Below are positions 26,457-36,203 of a DNA stretch of 64,000 bases, piece by piece. Position numbers and translations under genes: made by a program. Origin of the DNA: Saccharospirillum mangrovi. GTDB taxonomy: Bacteria; Pseudomonadota; Gammaproteobacteria; Pseudomonadales; Natronospirillaceae. Every line of letters begins with the position of its first letter. Position 1 is the stretch's first letter. Below the pieces are notes generated by a model. It saw only the letters and a program-made list of their open reading frames with translations. It did no database searches and had not been told where the DNA came from. Location of the stretch: the NCBI RefSeq assembly GCF_003367315.1, contig NZ_CP031415.1:1486001-1550000 (forward strand), read 5' to 3'.

Positions 26457-27250
26457 CAACGGAAACGTCTCGAGCAGCCGAACCGCAAGCCTGGTTCGGA
26501 CTGGTCAGCCTCTTTCCGGAGATGTTCGAACCGTTTTTACGGCAAGGCGTCATCGGAAGGGCGGTGCAAAGTGGCTTGATCGATGTTGGTTTATGGAACC
26601 CGCGCGATTACACCCACGACAAACACCGCACCGTGGACGACCGACCTTTTGGCGGTGGCCCCGGTATGCTGATGAAGGTGCAGCCTTTGCGCGACGCCAT
26701 CCAGGCGGCGAAAGCCGCCAGCGGTAACCGGGCAACAGTGATTTATCTGTCGCCGCAGGGCCGCCGGCTCGATCAGGCCGGGGTGAGCGAACTGCGCCAG
26801 CGCAGTCACCTGATTTTCGTCTGTGGCCGCTATGAGGGCATCGACGAAAGAGTCATCGAGACGGAAGTGGATGAAGAGTGGTCGCTGGGTGATTTTGTAC
26901 TCAGCGGCGGCGAACTGGCCGCCCAGGCGTTTATCGACGCCATCGGACGCCAGCTTCCCGGTGTACTGGGGCACGAAGCCTCCGCCGAGGAAGACTCCTT
27001 CACCGCGGGTCTGTTGGATTGTCCGCACTACACCAGGCCTGAAGTATTGGATGGCCGGGCGGTGCCGCCGGTATTGCTGAGCGGCCACCACGACGAGATT
27101 CGTCGCTGGCGGTTGAAGCAAGCACTGGGGCGCACCTGGCAAAGAAGACCGGACCTGTTGGCTGAGAAGGTACTCACCGCAGAACAGCAGGCGCTTTTGG
27201 ATGAGTTTTTGACTGAGCAAGACTCGCGCGATAGATCAGGAGCGGAGTGA
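26438..27250 (+). CDS. trmD: tRNA (guanine-N1)-methyltransferase TrmD
   Basis: Methylates G37 of tRNAs read by CNN codons, preventing frameshifting. SPOUT enzyme, 270 residues, with [49 protein letters not shown] and [16 protein letters not shown] (knot). The N-terminus has about 15 extra residues before the usual start. The ATG at 26438 lies inside rimM, while a TTG at 26453 (overlapping the rimM stop) would remove five of them. Both starts imply coupling. The stop overlaps the rplS ATG by 1 base. Confidence 0.97.
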   Translation: MGPGILTTETSRAAEPQAWFGLVSLFPEMFEPFLRQGVIGRAVQSGLIDVGLWNPRDYTHDKHRTVDDRPFGGGPGMLMKVQPLRDAIQAAKAASGNRATVIYLSPQGRRLDQAGVSELRQRSHLIFVCGRYEGIDERVIETEVDEEWSLGDFVLSGGELAAQAFIDAIGRQLPGVLGHEASAEEDSFTAGLLDCPHYTRPEVLDGRAVPPVLLSGHHDEIRRWRLKQALGRTWQRRPDLLAEKVLTAEQQALLDEFLTEQDSRDRSGAE

Positions 27251-27615
27251 TGAGCAATAGCAATTTGATTATTCAGCAACTTGAAGCTGAACAGATGAAC
27301 AAAGAAATCCCGGCCTTCGGCCCGGGTGACACTGTCGTTGTACAGGTCAAGGTAAAAGAAGGTGACCGTGAGCGTCTGCAGGCGTTCGAAGGTGTGGTCA
27401 TCGGTAAGCGTAACCGGGGTTTGAACTCGGCTTTCACCGTGCGCAAGATTTCCAGCGGTGTTGGCGTAGAGCGGACCTTCCAGACTTACTCACCGCTCGT
27501 TGACAGCATTGAAGTCAAACGTCGTGGTGCGGTTCGTCAGGCCAAGCTGTACTACCTGCGTGAGCGTTCTGGTAAGTCCGCTCGCATCAAAGAGCGCATC
27601 GACCGTAAAGGCTAA
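27250..27615 (+). CDS. rplS: 50S ribosomal protein L19
   Basis: 121 residues, typical of L19: [50 protein letters not shown] and [15 protein letters not shown]. Start ATG 27250 (TGATG overlap with trmD) after AGGAG; the GTG at 27247 would add one Met. Last gene of the operon. Confidence 0.98.
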   Translation: MSNSNLIIQQLEAEQMNKEIPAFGPGDTVVVQVKVKEGDRERLQAFEGVVIGKRNRGLNSAFTVRKISSGVGVERTFQTYSPLVDSIEVKRRGAVRQAKLYYLRERSGKSARIKERIDRKG

Positions 27616-27634
27616 GGCCGGGTTGAGTGTTCTG

Positions 27635-27661
27635 AAAAAGGCAGCTTCGGCTGCCTTTTTT
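27635..27661 (+). terminator. Rho-independent terminator after rplS
   Basis: AAAAAGGCAGC-ttcg-GCTGCCTTTTTT, with a stable UUCG loop. Confidence 0.95.
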
Positions 27662-27754
27662 GTTGGTGCTGCGAGCAAGACGGATGAAACAGCTTCTTGC
27701 AAAAAAATCACAGCGGCTTATTGCCCGCAAAGCCCATAACGACGGGGCTTCGCG

Positions 27755-27783
27755 TTGACAGCAGCCACCCCCCTCAGTATGTT
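27755..27783 (+). promoter_or_regulatory. Promoter of the hom operon
   Basis: Perfect TTGACA, exactly 17 bases, then TATGTT. The leader to the hom start would be about 70 bases. No threonine-rich leader peptide or attenuator was seen in it. Confidence 0.7.
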
Positions 27784-27858
27784 TCGCTCAGCATTCCTGC
27801 GGCCATTCTTCCTTCCTCTGAATCGGCCGTAACACCATCCAACGAAGTGAGGCAGGTT

Positions 27859-29157
27859 TTGAAATCAGTCAATGTGGGACTCTGTGGTCTGGGCACCGTC
27901 GGCAGCGGCACGTTCAACGTCATGCGCCGGAACCTGGAAGACATTGCGCGTCGGGCCGGTAAGCCGGTGCGAATTACCCACGTTGGCGCACGTCGCGATC
28001 ATCCTGAGTGCGACCTCAGCGACGTGCGCGTCTCACGCGATATTTTTGATGTCGCACGCGACCCGGACGTGCACATCCTGGTCGAATTGATCGGCGGTGA
28101 AGAAACCGCCAAAGCCCTGGTGCTGGAAGCCATTGCGCATGGCAAACACGTGGTCACCGCCAACAAGGCGATGATCGCCAAGCACGGCAACGAAATTTTT
28201 AAAGCCGCCGAAGACAAAGGCGTGGTCGTCACTTATGAAGCCGCCGTCGCCGGTGGTATTCCGATCATCAAAGGCATTCGCGAAGGCCTGGTTGCCAACG
28301 ACATCAAATGGCTCGCAGGCATCATCAATGGCACCGGCAATTTCATCCTGACCGAGATGCGCGACAAAGGCCGGATGTTTGAAGACGTATTGAAAGAAGC
28401 TCAGGCGCTGGGTTACGCCGAAGCCGACCCGACTTTCGATGTTGAAGGCATCGACGCCGCGCACAAGCTGACCATTCTGGCGTCCATTGCGTTCGGCATT
28501 CCGCTGCAATTCGACAAGGTCTACACCGAAGGCATCACCCGCATTACCCGCGAAGATGTGCAATACGCCGAAGAACTCGGTTACCGCATCAAGCATCTGG
28601 GTTTCAGTCGCAAGACCCCGGAAGGTGTTGAGCTGCGGGTGCACCCGACGTTGGTGCCGGAAAAACGTTTGCTGGCGAACGTGAACGGCGTGATGAATGC
28701 GGTGCTGGTCGAAGGCGATGCCGTCGGCCCGACCATGTACACCGGCCCGGGCGCAGGTTCCGAACAAACGGCGTCATCGGTGATTGCCGACATCGTCGAC
28801 ATTGCCCGTGAAATCGACAACGCCGGCAACGTGCCGCACCTGGGTTACAGCGTCGAAACCGAAAACTTGCCGGTGCTGCCGGTCAGCGAAATCGAAACCT
28901 CCTATTACCTGCGCATCACCGTGCGCGATGAAGTAGGGCAGATGGCGAAAATCGCTCAGGTGTTGAGTGACAACGGCATCAACATCGAAGCCATTATCCA
29001 GAAAGAGCCGGAAGACGACGCCGACGTGGTGCCATTGATTCTGCTGACGCACAACGTGCGTGAAAAACGCATGGATAACGCCATTGCGCAGTTGGAAGCC
29101 CTGGATTCCGTACCGCGTCCGGTGGTGCGTATTCGCGTCGAACATCTGGACGACTGA
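27859..29157 (+). CDS. hom: Homoserine dehydrogenase
   Basis: Reduces aspartate semialdehyde to homoserine, the branch to threonine and methionine. 432 residues, monofunctional: NAD(P) domain (NVGLCGLGTVGSGTFNVM), catalytic region (TANKAMIAKHGNEI, AAVAGGIPIIKGIREGL, GIINGTGNFILTEM, EADPTFDVEGIDAAHKLTI) and a C-terminal ACT domain (about 350-432, YYLRITVRDEVGQMAKIAQV) that allows feedback by threonine. I place the start at TTG 27859 (Met-Lys-Ser-Val-Asn), after GAGGCAGG, since homologues begin there; the ATG-like upstream frame includes the promoter. Confidence 0.95.
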   Translation: MKSVNVGLCGLGTVGSGTFNVMRRNLEDIARRAGKPVRITHVGARRDHPECDLSDVRVSRDIFDVARDPDVHILVELIGGEETAKALVLEAIAHGKHVVTANKAMIAKHGNEIFKAAEDKGVVVTYEAAVAGGIPIIKGIREGLVANDIKWLAGIINGTGNFILTEMRDKGRMFEDVLKEAQALGYAEADPTFDVEGIDAAHKLTILASIAFGIPLQFDKVYTEGITRITREDVQYAEELGYRIKHLGFSRKTPEGVELRVHPTLVPEKRLLANVNGVMNAVLVEGDAVGPTMYTGPGAGSEQTASSVIADIVDIAREIDNAGNVPHLGYSVETENLPVLPVSEIETSYYLRITVRDEVGQMAKIAQVLSDNGINIEAIIQKEPEDDADVVPLILLTHNVREKRMDNAIAQLEALDSVPRPVVRIRVEHLDD

Positions 29158-29222
29158 ACCGCATCGACCGTTCGGCCCGGCAGCCGTAAGCGCCGGGCCT
29201 GAAACCTGAGAGAGATCACAGC

Positions 29223-30617
29223 GTGAAATACATCAGCACCCGGGGCCAGGCTCCGACTCTGTCGTTTGAAGACGTTCTGCTTACTGGCCTGGCGAGCGAC
29301 GGCGGCCTTTATGTACCGGAAAGCCTGCCGCAATACAGCCTCGATGAAATCCGTTCCTGGCGCGGTTTGCCGTATCACGAGCTGGCGTTTCGCATCATCC
29401 AGCCGTTCGTCGCTGGTGCCATCAACGACGCTGAACTGGCGCAAATGCTGAAAGACACCTACGGCGTTTTCGGCCATAAGGCCGTGGCACCGCTGGCGCA
29501 GATTGATCACAACGAATACGTGCTGGAGTTGTTCCAGGGCCCGACGCTGGCGTTTAAGGATTTCGCACTGCAACTGCTCGGTCGTTTGTTGGATGTCACC
29601 CTTGCCAAGCGTGGCGAGCGCGCGGTCATTGTTGGTGCGACTTCCGGCGATACCGGCTCGGCCGCCATTGAAGGCTGCAAACGCTGCGACAACATCGACA
29701 TCTTTATCCTGCACCCGCATCAGCGAGTGTCGGAAGTGCAGCGCCGTCAGATGACGACGGTGTTGGGCGACAACATTCATAACATCGCCATTGAAGGCAA
29801 TTTCGACGATTGCCAGTCGATGGTGAAAGCCAGCTTTGGCGACCAGTCGTTCCTGCGCGGCGAGCGTCGTCTGGTGGCGGTCAACTCGATCAACTGGGCG
29901 CGCATCATGGCGCAGATCGTTTACTACTTTTATGCCGCGCTTAATCTGGGCGGGCCGGATCGTCAGGTCGCTTTCTCGGTGCCGACTGGAAACTTCGGTG
30001 ACATCTTTGCCGGTTATCTGGCGAAAAAGATGGGCCTGCCCATCGGTCAGTTGGTGATTGCCACCAACCAGAACGACATCCTGCACCGGGTGATGAGCCA
30101 GAATCTGTACGAGAAACAGCCGCTGGCGCACACCCTGTCGCCGTCGATGGACATCGTCGTGTCGTCCAATTTCGAGCGTTTGCTGTTCGATCTGTACGAC
30201 CGTGACGGCGCCAGCCTGAGCACCTTGATGGCAAAACTGAACAACGAAACCGTGAGCCTGGACGAAGCCCGCCTGGCGCGCGCGCGCGAGTTGTTCGACA
30301 GCTTCGCGCTGGACGACGCCGGCACCGTCGACACCATTCGCACCGTTCACGACCAGACCGGCTATCTGCTCGATCCGCACACCGCCATCGGCGTGGCTGC
30401 GGCGCGTGCGACCCGGCGCAGTGCGGTCGATCCGATGGTGACCTTGGGCACGGCGCATCCGGTGAAATTCACCGACGCCATCGAACGCGCCGGCCTGACT
30501 GCGCCGGCGCTGCCGCACCACTTAACCGATCTGATGCAACGCCCGGAACGCTACACCGTGCTGCCGGCTGACCTGGCACAGGTGCAGGCGCACATCGCTA
30601 ACGCCGTCTTCGGTTAA
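29223..30617 (+). CDS. thrC: Threonine synthase
   Basis: Converts O-phosphohomoserine to threonine using PLP. 464 residues, of the longer (type 2) class found in Pseudomonas and yeast. PLP Lys lies in FQGPTLAFKDFALQLLG, and the phosphate-binding block is VGATSGDTGSAAIEG; the PTGNFGDIFAGYLAKKMG segment is conserved. GTG start at 29223 after GAGAGA. It lies 65 bases after hom and 7 bases before recJ. Confidence 0.96.
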   Translation: MKYISTRGQAPTLSFEDVLLTGLASDGGLYVPESLPQYSLDEIRSWRGLPYHELAFRIIQPFVAGAINDAELAQMLKDTYGVFGHKAVAPLAQIDHNEYVLELFQGPTLAFKDFALQLLGRLLDVTLAKRGERAVIVGATSGDTGSAAIEGCKRCDNIDIFILHPHQRVSEVQRRQMTTVLGDNIHNIAIEGNFDDCQSMVKASFGDQSFLRGERRLVAVNSINWARIMAQIVYYFYAALNLGGPDRQVAFSVPTGNFGDIFAGYLAKKMGLPIGQLVIATNQNDILHRVMSQNLYEKQPLAHTLSPSMDIVVSSNFERLLFDLYDRDGASLSTLMAKLNNETVSLDEARLARARELFDSFALDDAGTVDTIRTVHDQTGYLLDPHTAIGVAAARATRRSAVDPMVTLGTAHPVKFTDAIERAGLTAPALPHHLTDLMQRPERYTVLPADLAQVQAHIANAVFG

Positions 30618-30624
30618 TTGCAGC

Positions 30625-32340
30625 ATGGCTGTCGCGCTGCCGACCATTACCGAGCGGCCCGTCGCCGCCGGCCCGGCGGTGCACGACCATGCGTTACTCG
30701 ACCGGCTGTACCGCGCCCGCGGTGTCAAACAGCCGGTTGAGCTCGACTCTCAACTTAAACATCTGCTGCCCTGGCAATCGCTGAAAGGCATCGATGCCGC
30801 TGTTGATTTGCTGCAACAGGCGTTGCAGCAGAAATGGCGCGTGCTGATTGTCGGCGACTACGACGTCGATGGCGCCACCAGCACCACCCTGGCGGTTGAA
30901 GCGCTGTCGGCGTTCGGTTTGAACGTCGATTTTCTGCTGCCCAATCGCTTCGAATACGGCTACGGCCTGTCGCCGGAAATCGTGCAGTTGGCGTTGCAGC
31001 AGGCGCCGAATCTGATCATTACCGTCGATAACGGCATCGCCAGTCTCGACGGCGTTGCCGCTGCCAAAGCCGCCGGCGTGCGCGTGCTGGTCACCGACCA
31101 CCATTTGCCCGGCGCGCAATTGCCGGACGCCGACGCCATCCTCAACCCGAATCAACCGGGCTGTGATTTCGCCTCCAAAGCCGCCTGTGGCTGCACGGTG
31201 ATGTTTTATCTGCTGATCGCCTGGCGCGCGCGGTTGCGTGAATCCGGCTGGTTCGAGCAGGGCCATCGGGAACCGCAACTGGCCGACTGGCTCGATCTGG
31301 TCGCGCTGGCGACGGTGGCCGATGTGGTGCCGCTCGACGCCAACAACCGCCGGCTGGTGCAGCAAGGCCTGGCGCGGATTCGAGCGGGAAGGGCGCGGCC
31401 CGGCATTCTGGCGTTGTTTGAAGTCGCCGGGCGCGATTGGCGGCACGCCCGCAGTCAGGATTTCGGCTTCGTTCTCGGGCCGCGATTGAACGCCGCCGGT
31501 CGCCTGGATGACATGACGGTGGGCGTAAAAACGCTGCTGGCAAAAGACCCGGCCGACGCTCGCCATCGAGCCGCCGAGCTGGATTCGCTGAACCGCGAAC
31601 GCCGCGCCATTGAACGCTCCATGCTGGTCGATGCCGAACGCTATCTGGACAATCTGAACGATCTGGCCGAACGCAACGGCCATGTTCTGTTCGAAGCCGA
31701 CTGGCACGAAGGCGTGATTGGCATTCTGGCGTCGCGGGTGAAAGACCGGGTGCACCGGCCGGTGATTGCCATGGCACCGGGCGACGATGGCTTGCTGAAA
31801 GGCTCGGCGCGGTCGATTGCCGGTTTTCATCTGCGTGACGGTCTGGACTGGATTGCCAGCCAATGCCCGGGTCTGCTGCGCAAATTCGGCGGTCACGCCA
31901 TGGCCGCCGGGCTGACGATTGACGCTGGGCGGCTGGACGAGCTGCGTCTGTGGTTTGATCGCGCCGTCACCGAGTTGTGCGCACCGGAGTCACTGGTGCC
32001 GACGATTGTGACCGACGGCCGTTTAAGCGGCAGCGACCTCAGTCTGGAGACAGCGCTGTTGCTGGAAACTGCCGGGCCTTGGGGGCAGTTGTTTCCCGAA
32101 CCGCGCTTTCACGGCCATTGGCGCATCGAAAGCCAGCGCATTGTCGGTGAGCATCATCTCAAACTGGAAGTCAGCAACGACGACGGTCAGGTGGTCGATG
32201 CCATTGCCTTTAATATCGATAACAGCCTTTGGCCAACCTCGGCTAAATTTCTCGACGGTGTATATCAATTGCAATGCAATCGATATCGCGGCAAAGAAAG
32301 CGTGCAATTGGTATTTGATGAAATAATTCCGGCCGATTAA
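30625..32340 (+). CDS. recJ: Single-stranded-DNA-specific exonuclease RecJ
   Basis: 5'-3' ssDNA exonuclease in recombination and mismatch repair. 571 residues with DHH motifs GDYDVDGATST, VDNGIASLDG and TDHHLPG, then DHHA1 (GGHAMAAGLTID) and a C-terminal OB fold (about 460-570). ATG 30625 lies 7 bases after the thrC stop, so it is cotranscribed. The C-terminal 60 codons are noticeably more AT-rich than the rest. Confidence 0.97.
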   Translation: MAVALPTITERPVAAGPAVHDHALLDRLYRARGVKQPVELDSQLKHLLPWQSLKGIDAAVDLLQQALQQKWRVLIVGDYDVDGATSTTLAVEALSAFGLNVDFLLPNRFEYGYGLSPEIVQLALQQAPNLIITVDNGIASLDGVAAAKAAGVRVLVTDHHLPGAQLPDADAILNPNQPGCDFASKAACGCTVMFYLLIAWRARLRESGWFEQGHREPQLADWLDLVALATVADVVPLDANNRRLVQQGLARIRAGRARPGILALFEVAGRDWRHARSQDFGFVLGPRLNAAGRLDDMTVGVKTLLAKDPADARHRAAELDSLNRERRAIERSMLVDAERYLDNLNDLAERNGHVLFEADWHEGVIGILASRVKDRVHRPVIAMAPGDDGLLKGSARSIAGFHLRDGLDWIASQCPGLLRKFGGHAMAAGLTIDAGRLDELRLWFDRAVTELCAPESLVPTIVTDGRLSGSDLSLETALLLETAGPWGQLFPEPRFHGHWRIESQRIVGEHHLKLEVSNDDGQVVDAIAFNIDNSLWPTSAKFLDGVYQLQCNRYRGKESVQLVFDEIIPAD

Positions 32341-32419
32341 TCACTACCTAAGGCATTGAATTTTCGATAAAATGCGCCGCCCGAAATCGGCAATACCGGA
32401 TTTAAAGTTGGAGCGGACC

Positions 32420-33515
32420 GTGGAAATCAATCCGATCAAAGAACAGATTAAAGACCTTCAGGCGCGCACCGACGTGCTTAGGGGGTACCTTTGACTTCGA
32501 TGCCAAGAAAGAGCGCCTAGACGAAGTCGAACGCGAACTGGCCCAGCCGGACGTCTGGAACGAGCCGGAACGCGCCCAGGCCCTGGGGCAGGAACGCAGC
32601 AGCCTCAACACCATTGTCAGCACCCTGACGCGTTTGATCGACGGCACCCGTGACGCCGGCGATTTGCTCGATATGGCCGCCGAAGAAAACGACGCCGGCA
32701 CCGTTGCCGATATCCAGGCCGATTTAAACGCCATGGAAGCGGAGCTGGAAACGCTCGAATTCCGCCGTATGTTCAGCGGCGAAATGGACGCCACCAATGC
32801 CTATTTGGATATCCAGGCCGGTTCCGGTGGCACCGAAGCTCAGGATTGGGCGGAAATGTTATTGCGCATGTATTTGCGCTGGGCCGAAGAAAAAGGTTTT
32901 AAAGCCGAATTAATGGAAGCCTCGGCCGGTGAAGTGGCGGGTATTAAATCGGCCACCATTCGCGTTGAAGGCGAATACGCCTTTGGCTGGTTGCGCACCG
33001 AAACCGGCGTGCACCGTCTGGTGCGTAAATCGCCGTTCGATTCCGGCAACCGTCGCCATACCTCGTTCACCTCGGTGTTTGTGTCGCCGGAAGTTGACGA
33101 CAGCTTCGAAGTGGAAATCAACCCGGCCGATTTGCGCATCGATGTATACCGTGCCTCCGGAGCCGGCGGTCAGCACGTTAACCGAACCGAATCAGCGGTG
33201 CGGATTACCCACTTGCCGACCAACATCGTGGTGCAGTGCCAGAACGACCGTTCGCAGCACAAGAACAAAGATCAGGCGATGAAACAGCTCAAAGCCAAGC
33301 TGTATGAATTCGAGATGATGAAGCGTAACGAAGCGGCGCAAGCGGTGGAAGACTCCAAGTCCGACATCGGTTGGGGCAGCCAGATTCGCTCCTACGTGCT
33401 CGACGATTCGCGCATCAAGGATTTGCGCACCGGCGTGGAAACCCACAACACCCAGGCGGTGCTCGATGGCGCCCTGGATCAATTCATCGAAGCGTCTCTG
33501 AAGAAGGGGCTCTGA
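32420..33515 (+). CDS. prfB: Peptide chain release factor 2, with programmed +1 frameshift
   Basis: Terminates translation at UGA and UAA. The gene is in two frames: 24 codons from GTG 32420 (protein [12 protein letters not shown]...) up to CTT at 32489-32491, then TGA, then the remaining 340 codons from GAC at 32493. Joining them gives 364 residues, matching E. coli RF2 (365). Motifs in the second part: [30 protein letters not shown] with the catalytic GGQ, and [13 protein letters not shown]. The anticodon-mimic tripeptide region (expected SPF) is [15 protein letters not shown]. Low RF2 raises frameshifting, an autoregulatory loop. It is not a pseudogene. Confidence 0.96.
32480..32495 (+). 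promoter_or_regulatory. RF2 programmed frameshift site
   Basis: AGG GGG TAC CTT TGA C. The AGGGGG acts as an internal Shine-Dalgarno 3 bases before the slippery CTT, and the in-frame UGA stalls when RF2 is scarce. The layout agrees with the canonical RF2 site except for TAC in place of the more usual TAT codon. Confidence 0.95.
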
Positions 33516-33569
33516 AACCGTGCCCGGTGCCCGGCGGCGTCGGGCACCTCGACAGTGGACTGAACACAG

Positions 33570-35084
33570 ATGACCGATCAGCAAACCGACAACGCAGCCG
33601 CTCCAGACGAGAACCACCTGATCGCCGAGCGCAAGCAGAAACTGGCTGACCTGGCGGCAAACCGGCCGCAAGCCTTCCCCAACGATTTCCGTCGTGAACA
33701 GATGGCGGGCGAGTTGCAGGCGCAATACGGCGATCTCGATAAAGAAGCCGTTGAAGCCGAAGGCATCAGCGTCGCCGTGGCCGGTCGCGTGATGCGTCGC
33801 GGCGGCCCCTTTATTGGCCTGCGCGACAGCAGCGGCCGCATTCAGGCGTATCTGCCCAAGCCGTTGCAGAAAGAAAGCCAGGATTGGAACCTGCTCGACA
33901 TCGGCGACATTGTTGGCGTGCGCGGCAAGCTGGCGAAATCGGGCAAGGGCGAGCTGTACGTCTCGGTCGAATCGCTCGACGACTTCACCATTCTGACCAA
34001 ATCGCTGCGGCCGCTGCCGGATAAATTCCACGGCCTGGCCGACCAGGAAATGAAGTACCGCCAGCGCTATGTCGATCTGATGATCAGCGACGAGACCCGC
34101 CGCGTCTTTGAAGTGCGTACCGGCATCGTCAACGGCATTCGTCGCTTCCTCAGCGAACGCGGCTTTATGGAAGTCGAAACACCGATGTTGCAGGTGATTC
34201 CCGGCGGTGCCACGGCCAAGCCGTTCGTCACCCATCACAACGCCATGGACATCGACATGTACCTGCGCATCGCGCCGGAACTGTACCTGAAGCGTCTGGT
34301 GGTTGGTGGTTTCGAGAAGGTGTTCGAGATCAACCGCAACTTCCGCAACGAAGGCGTATCGACCCGACACAACCCGGAATTCACCATGCTGGAGTGGTAC
34401 CAGGCCTACGCCACTTACCACGACCTGATGGATTTGACAGAAGCCATGTTGCGCGAACTGGCGCAAACGGTATTGGGCAAGACCGAGCTGAGTTACCAGG
34501 GCATGACCTTCGATCTGGGCAAGCCGTTCGAGCGCTTGTCCATGTTTGATTCCATCCTCAAATACAACCCGAACCTGAGCGCTGCCGACATCGACAACCG
34601 CGATGCCGCCGTGGCCGTTGCCAAAACGCTCGGTATTGAGGCTCAGGCCGGTTGGGGATTGGGCAAGCTACAGACGGAAATTTTTGAAGCCACGGTCGAA
34701 GAAAAACTGGCAGGCCCTGTGTTCATCACCGCCTACCCGGCGGAAGTGTCACCGCTGGCGCGTCGCAACGATGACAACCCGGACGTGACCGACCGCTTTG
34801 AGTTCTTTATCGGTGGCCGTGAAATCGCCAACGGCTTCTCCGAGCTGAACGATCCCATCGACCAGGCCGAGCGTTTCCGTGCCCAGGTCGATGCCAAGGA
34901 CGCTGGTGACGACGAAGCCATGTTCTACGACGACGACTACATCAACGCCCTGGAATACGGCCTGCCACCGACGGCCGGGCAGGGCATCGGTATCGATCGG
35001 CTGGTGATGTATTTCACCGACTCACCGTCGATCAAAGACGTCATCCTTTTTCCGCATATGAAACCCCGCCAAGCGGGCGAATAA
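33570..35084 (+). CDS. lysS: Lysyl-tRNA synthetase, class II
   Basis: 504 residues: N-terminal OB anticodon-binding domain ([20 protein letters not shown], about 65-150) and catalytic core with motif 1 ([13 protein letters not shown]), motif 2 ([20 protein letters not shown]) and motif 3 ([14 protein letters not shown]). ATG 33570 lies 54 bases after prfB; the prfB-lysS pairing is conserved in gammaproteobacteria. The first 20 residues are an acidic extension. Confidence 0.97.
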   Translation: MTDQQTDNAAAPDENHLIAERKQKLADLAANRPQAFPNDFRREQMAGELQAQYGDLDKEAVEAEGISVAVAGRVMRRGGPFIGLRDSSGRIQAYLPKPLQKESQDWNLLDIGDIVGVRGKLAKSGKGELYVSVESLDDFTILTKSLRPLPDKFHGLADQEMKYRQRYVDLMISDETRRVFEVRTGIVNGIRRFLSERGFMEVETPMLQVIPGGATAKPFVTHHNAMDIDMYLRIAPELYLKRLVVGGFEKVFEINRNFRNEGVSTRHNPEFTMLEWYQAYATYHDLMDLTEAMLRELAQTVLGKTELSYQGMTFDLGKPFERLSMFDSILKYNPNLSAADIDNRDAAVAVAKTLGIEAQAGWGLGKLQTEIFEATVEEKLAGPVFITAYPAEVSPLARRNDDNPDVTDRFEFFIGGREIANGFSELNDPIDQAERFRAQVDAKDAGDDEAMFYDDDYINALEYGLPPTAGQGIGIDRLVMYFTDSPSIKDVILFPHMKPRQAGE

Positions 35085-35098
35085 CCCAGGAGAGCACC

Positions 35099-35569
35099 AT
35101 GTTAGATCCGGATCTGGATAAGAAAATTCAGGAACACGAAGCCAAGATTGAAGAACTGCGTAAGCAGAAAGAAGCGCAAGCCAAGCGCATGGAAGGCTTC
35201 GAACAGTACCAGGACGAAGTGCGCAAGCTGTTCGACGAATACGGCATTTCTGAGTACGACCTGTTCACCGCGCGCGCCAATGCCATCGTTGAGTGGGTTA
35301 AGGCGCAAGGCAAGAAAGCCGACAAGCCGGAATTCTACGACGAACTGAACGCTTACTTTGCCCGCGTCGGCGGTGCCAAAGCCGGTGGTCGCAAACGTGC
35401 CAAAGGCGGTGCTGCCAAAGCTGCCACTGGCCCGAAACTGGCAATCGGTGTTTACGAGAATCCGAATACCGGTGAGCGCGTTGAGAAGAAACGTCGCAAT
35501 CCCAAGCCGTTGGATGTCTGGATTGAAGAACACGGTTTTGAAACCGTACAGGGTTGGCTGGTCGACTAA
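35099..35569 (+). CDS. MvaT/H-NS-like nucleoid protein with extra middle domain
   Basis: 156 residues. Residues 1-45 are a coiled coil (DLDKKIQEHEAKIEELRKQK) as in MvaT/H-NS dimerisation regions. Residues 32-90 form a middle domain (EYGISEYDLFTARANAIVEW) not present in MvaT as I know it. Residues 91-111 are a basic Ala/Gly/Lys linker, and 112-156 a MvaT-like DNA-binding end (VYENPNTGERVEKKRR, WIEEHGFETVQGWLVD). The MvaT pincer K-G-G-N is replaced by K-R-R-N. ATG 35099 after AGGAGAG, 15 bases behind lysS. A paralogue with the same layout sits at 63322-63825. Silencing of AT-rich foreign DNA is inferred. Confidence 0.75.
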   Translation: MLDPDLDKKIQEHEAKIEELRKQKEAQAKRMEGFEQYQDEVRKLFDEYGISEYDLFTARANAIVEWVKAQGKKADKPEFYDELNAYFARVGGAKAGGRKRAKGGAAKAATGPKLAIGVYENPNTGERVEKKRRNPKPLDVWIEEHGFETVQGWLVD

Positions 35570-35585
35570 GGTCGAACCCAGTGAG

Positions 35586-35612
35586 AAAGCCGGTATCATG
35601 CCGGCTTTTTTT
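35586..35612 (+). terminator. Rho-independent terminator
   Basis: AAAGCCGG-tatcatg-CCGGCTTT followed by more T. It ends the lysS/MvaT-like transcript. Confidence 0.9.
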
Positions 35613-36203
35613 ATACCCGCAGCCTCGGTTTCAGTGTCACAAAAGGTGACGTCGTTGACGGCCTTAAGTGACAAAAAAATGAATGCTTACAAAATGACAC
35701 AAAGTTGCCCCTTGGCGTGTCTTGAAGCCTTTCAAAAAAGAGTTTAGGCAATCTATCCCCAAGTTGACATCGACCTGACATGAAGCTCGGTCGCACCATC
35801 GATCCCACTCGTCTCTTGCTCAGAAGTTGCGCTGAAAACCTGTAACCTATTGAAAAATAATGACAATTACACTTAGGTTAAAAAATGATCAATTTGTGAC
35901 GGTCGCGTTGCGGCGGTGTCTGAGGCGCGAACTCCTCGCGTTTTTCACAGAGATATCCACAGATTTTGTGGACACTCGTCGCCAGCCCCGATGGGCTCAG
36001 GCTTCCAGAAAAAATGATTCGGGCGTCAAGCGGACGGCGGCAATTGAATGCCTTGAAAGGTGGTCGGAAACGGGGCGATTTTCGAATGGTTTTGTTGTCG
36101 GAACACAACCTTGGTGCATGGCTGTCCAACTGACCAATGACAATTGATTTGCGCAGACGCGGTCCCCACGTTTGGGCTCGACTTTGCAGTTGGACTCAAA
36201 TGC
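35613..36203 (+). other. Long intergenic leader before the second Lon gene
   Basis: About 590 bases, AT-rich in its first half. Seen: a GTCAC-aaaag-GTGAC palindrome (35636-35650), a TTGAAA near 35848, the TCCACA/TGTGGA inverted pair (35956-35972) inside DnaA-box-like words, and CTTGAAA near 36052 with a CGATTTT 17 bases on that only half matches a sigma-32 -10. A 95-codon frame (35860-36147) has no recognisable relative and weak start context. No confident promoter or gene. Confidence 0.5.

Noticed and set aside
28956-30521. 521-codon ORF opposite hom and thrC
   Set aside because: Shadow frame crossing two well-identified genes and their intergenic space.
32634-33515. prfB as a truncated or frameshifted pseudogene
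   Set aside because: The break is the canonical RF2 programmed frameshift site and both parts are intact.
35941-35975. DnaA-box-like words as a replication origin
   Set aside because: Only two imperfect boxes, no AT-rich unwinding element and no dnaA, gidA or parAB nearby.
35860-36147. 95-codon ORF in the leader of the Lon gene
   Set aside because: No similarity I know, weak start context and base composition changing along its length. Left as unproven.
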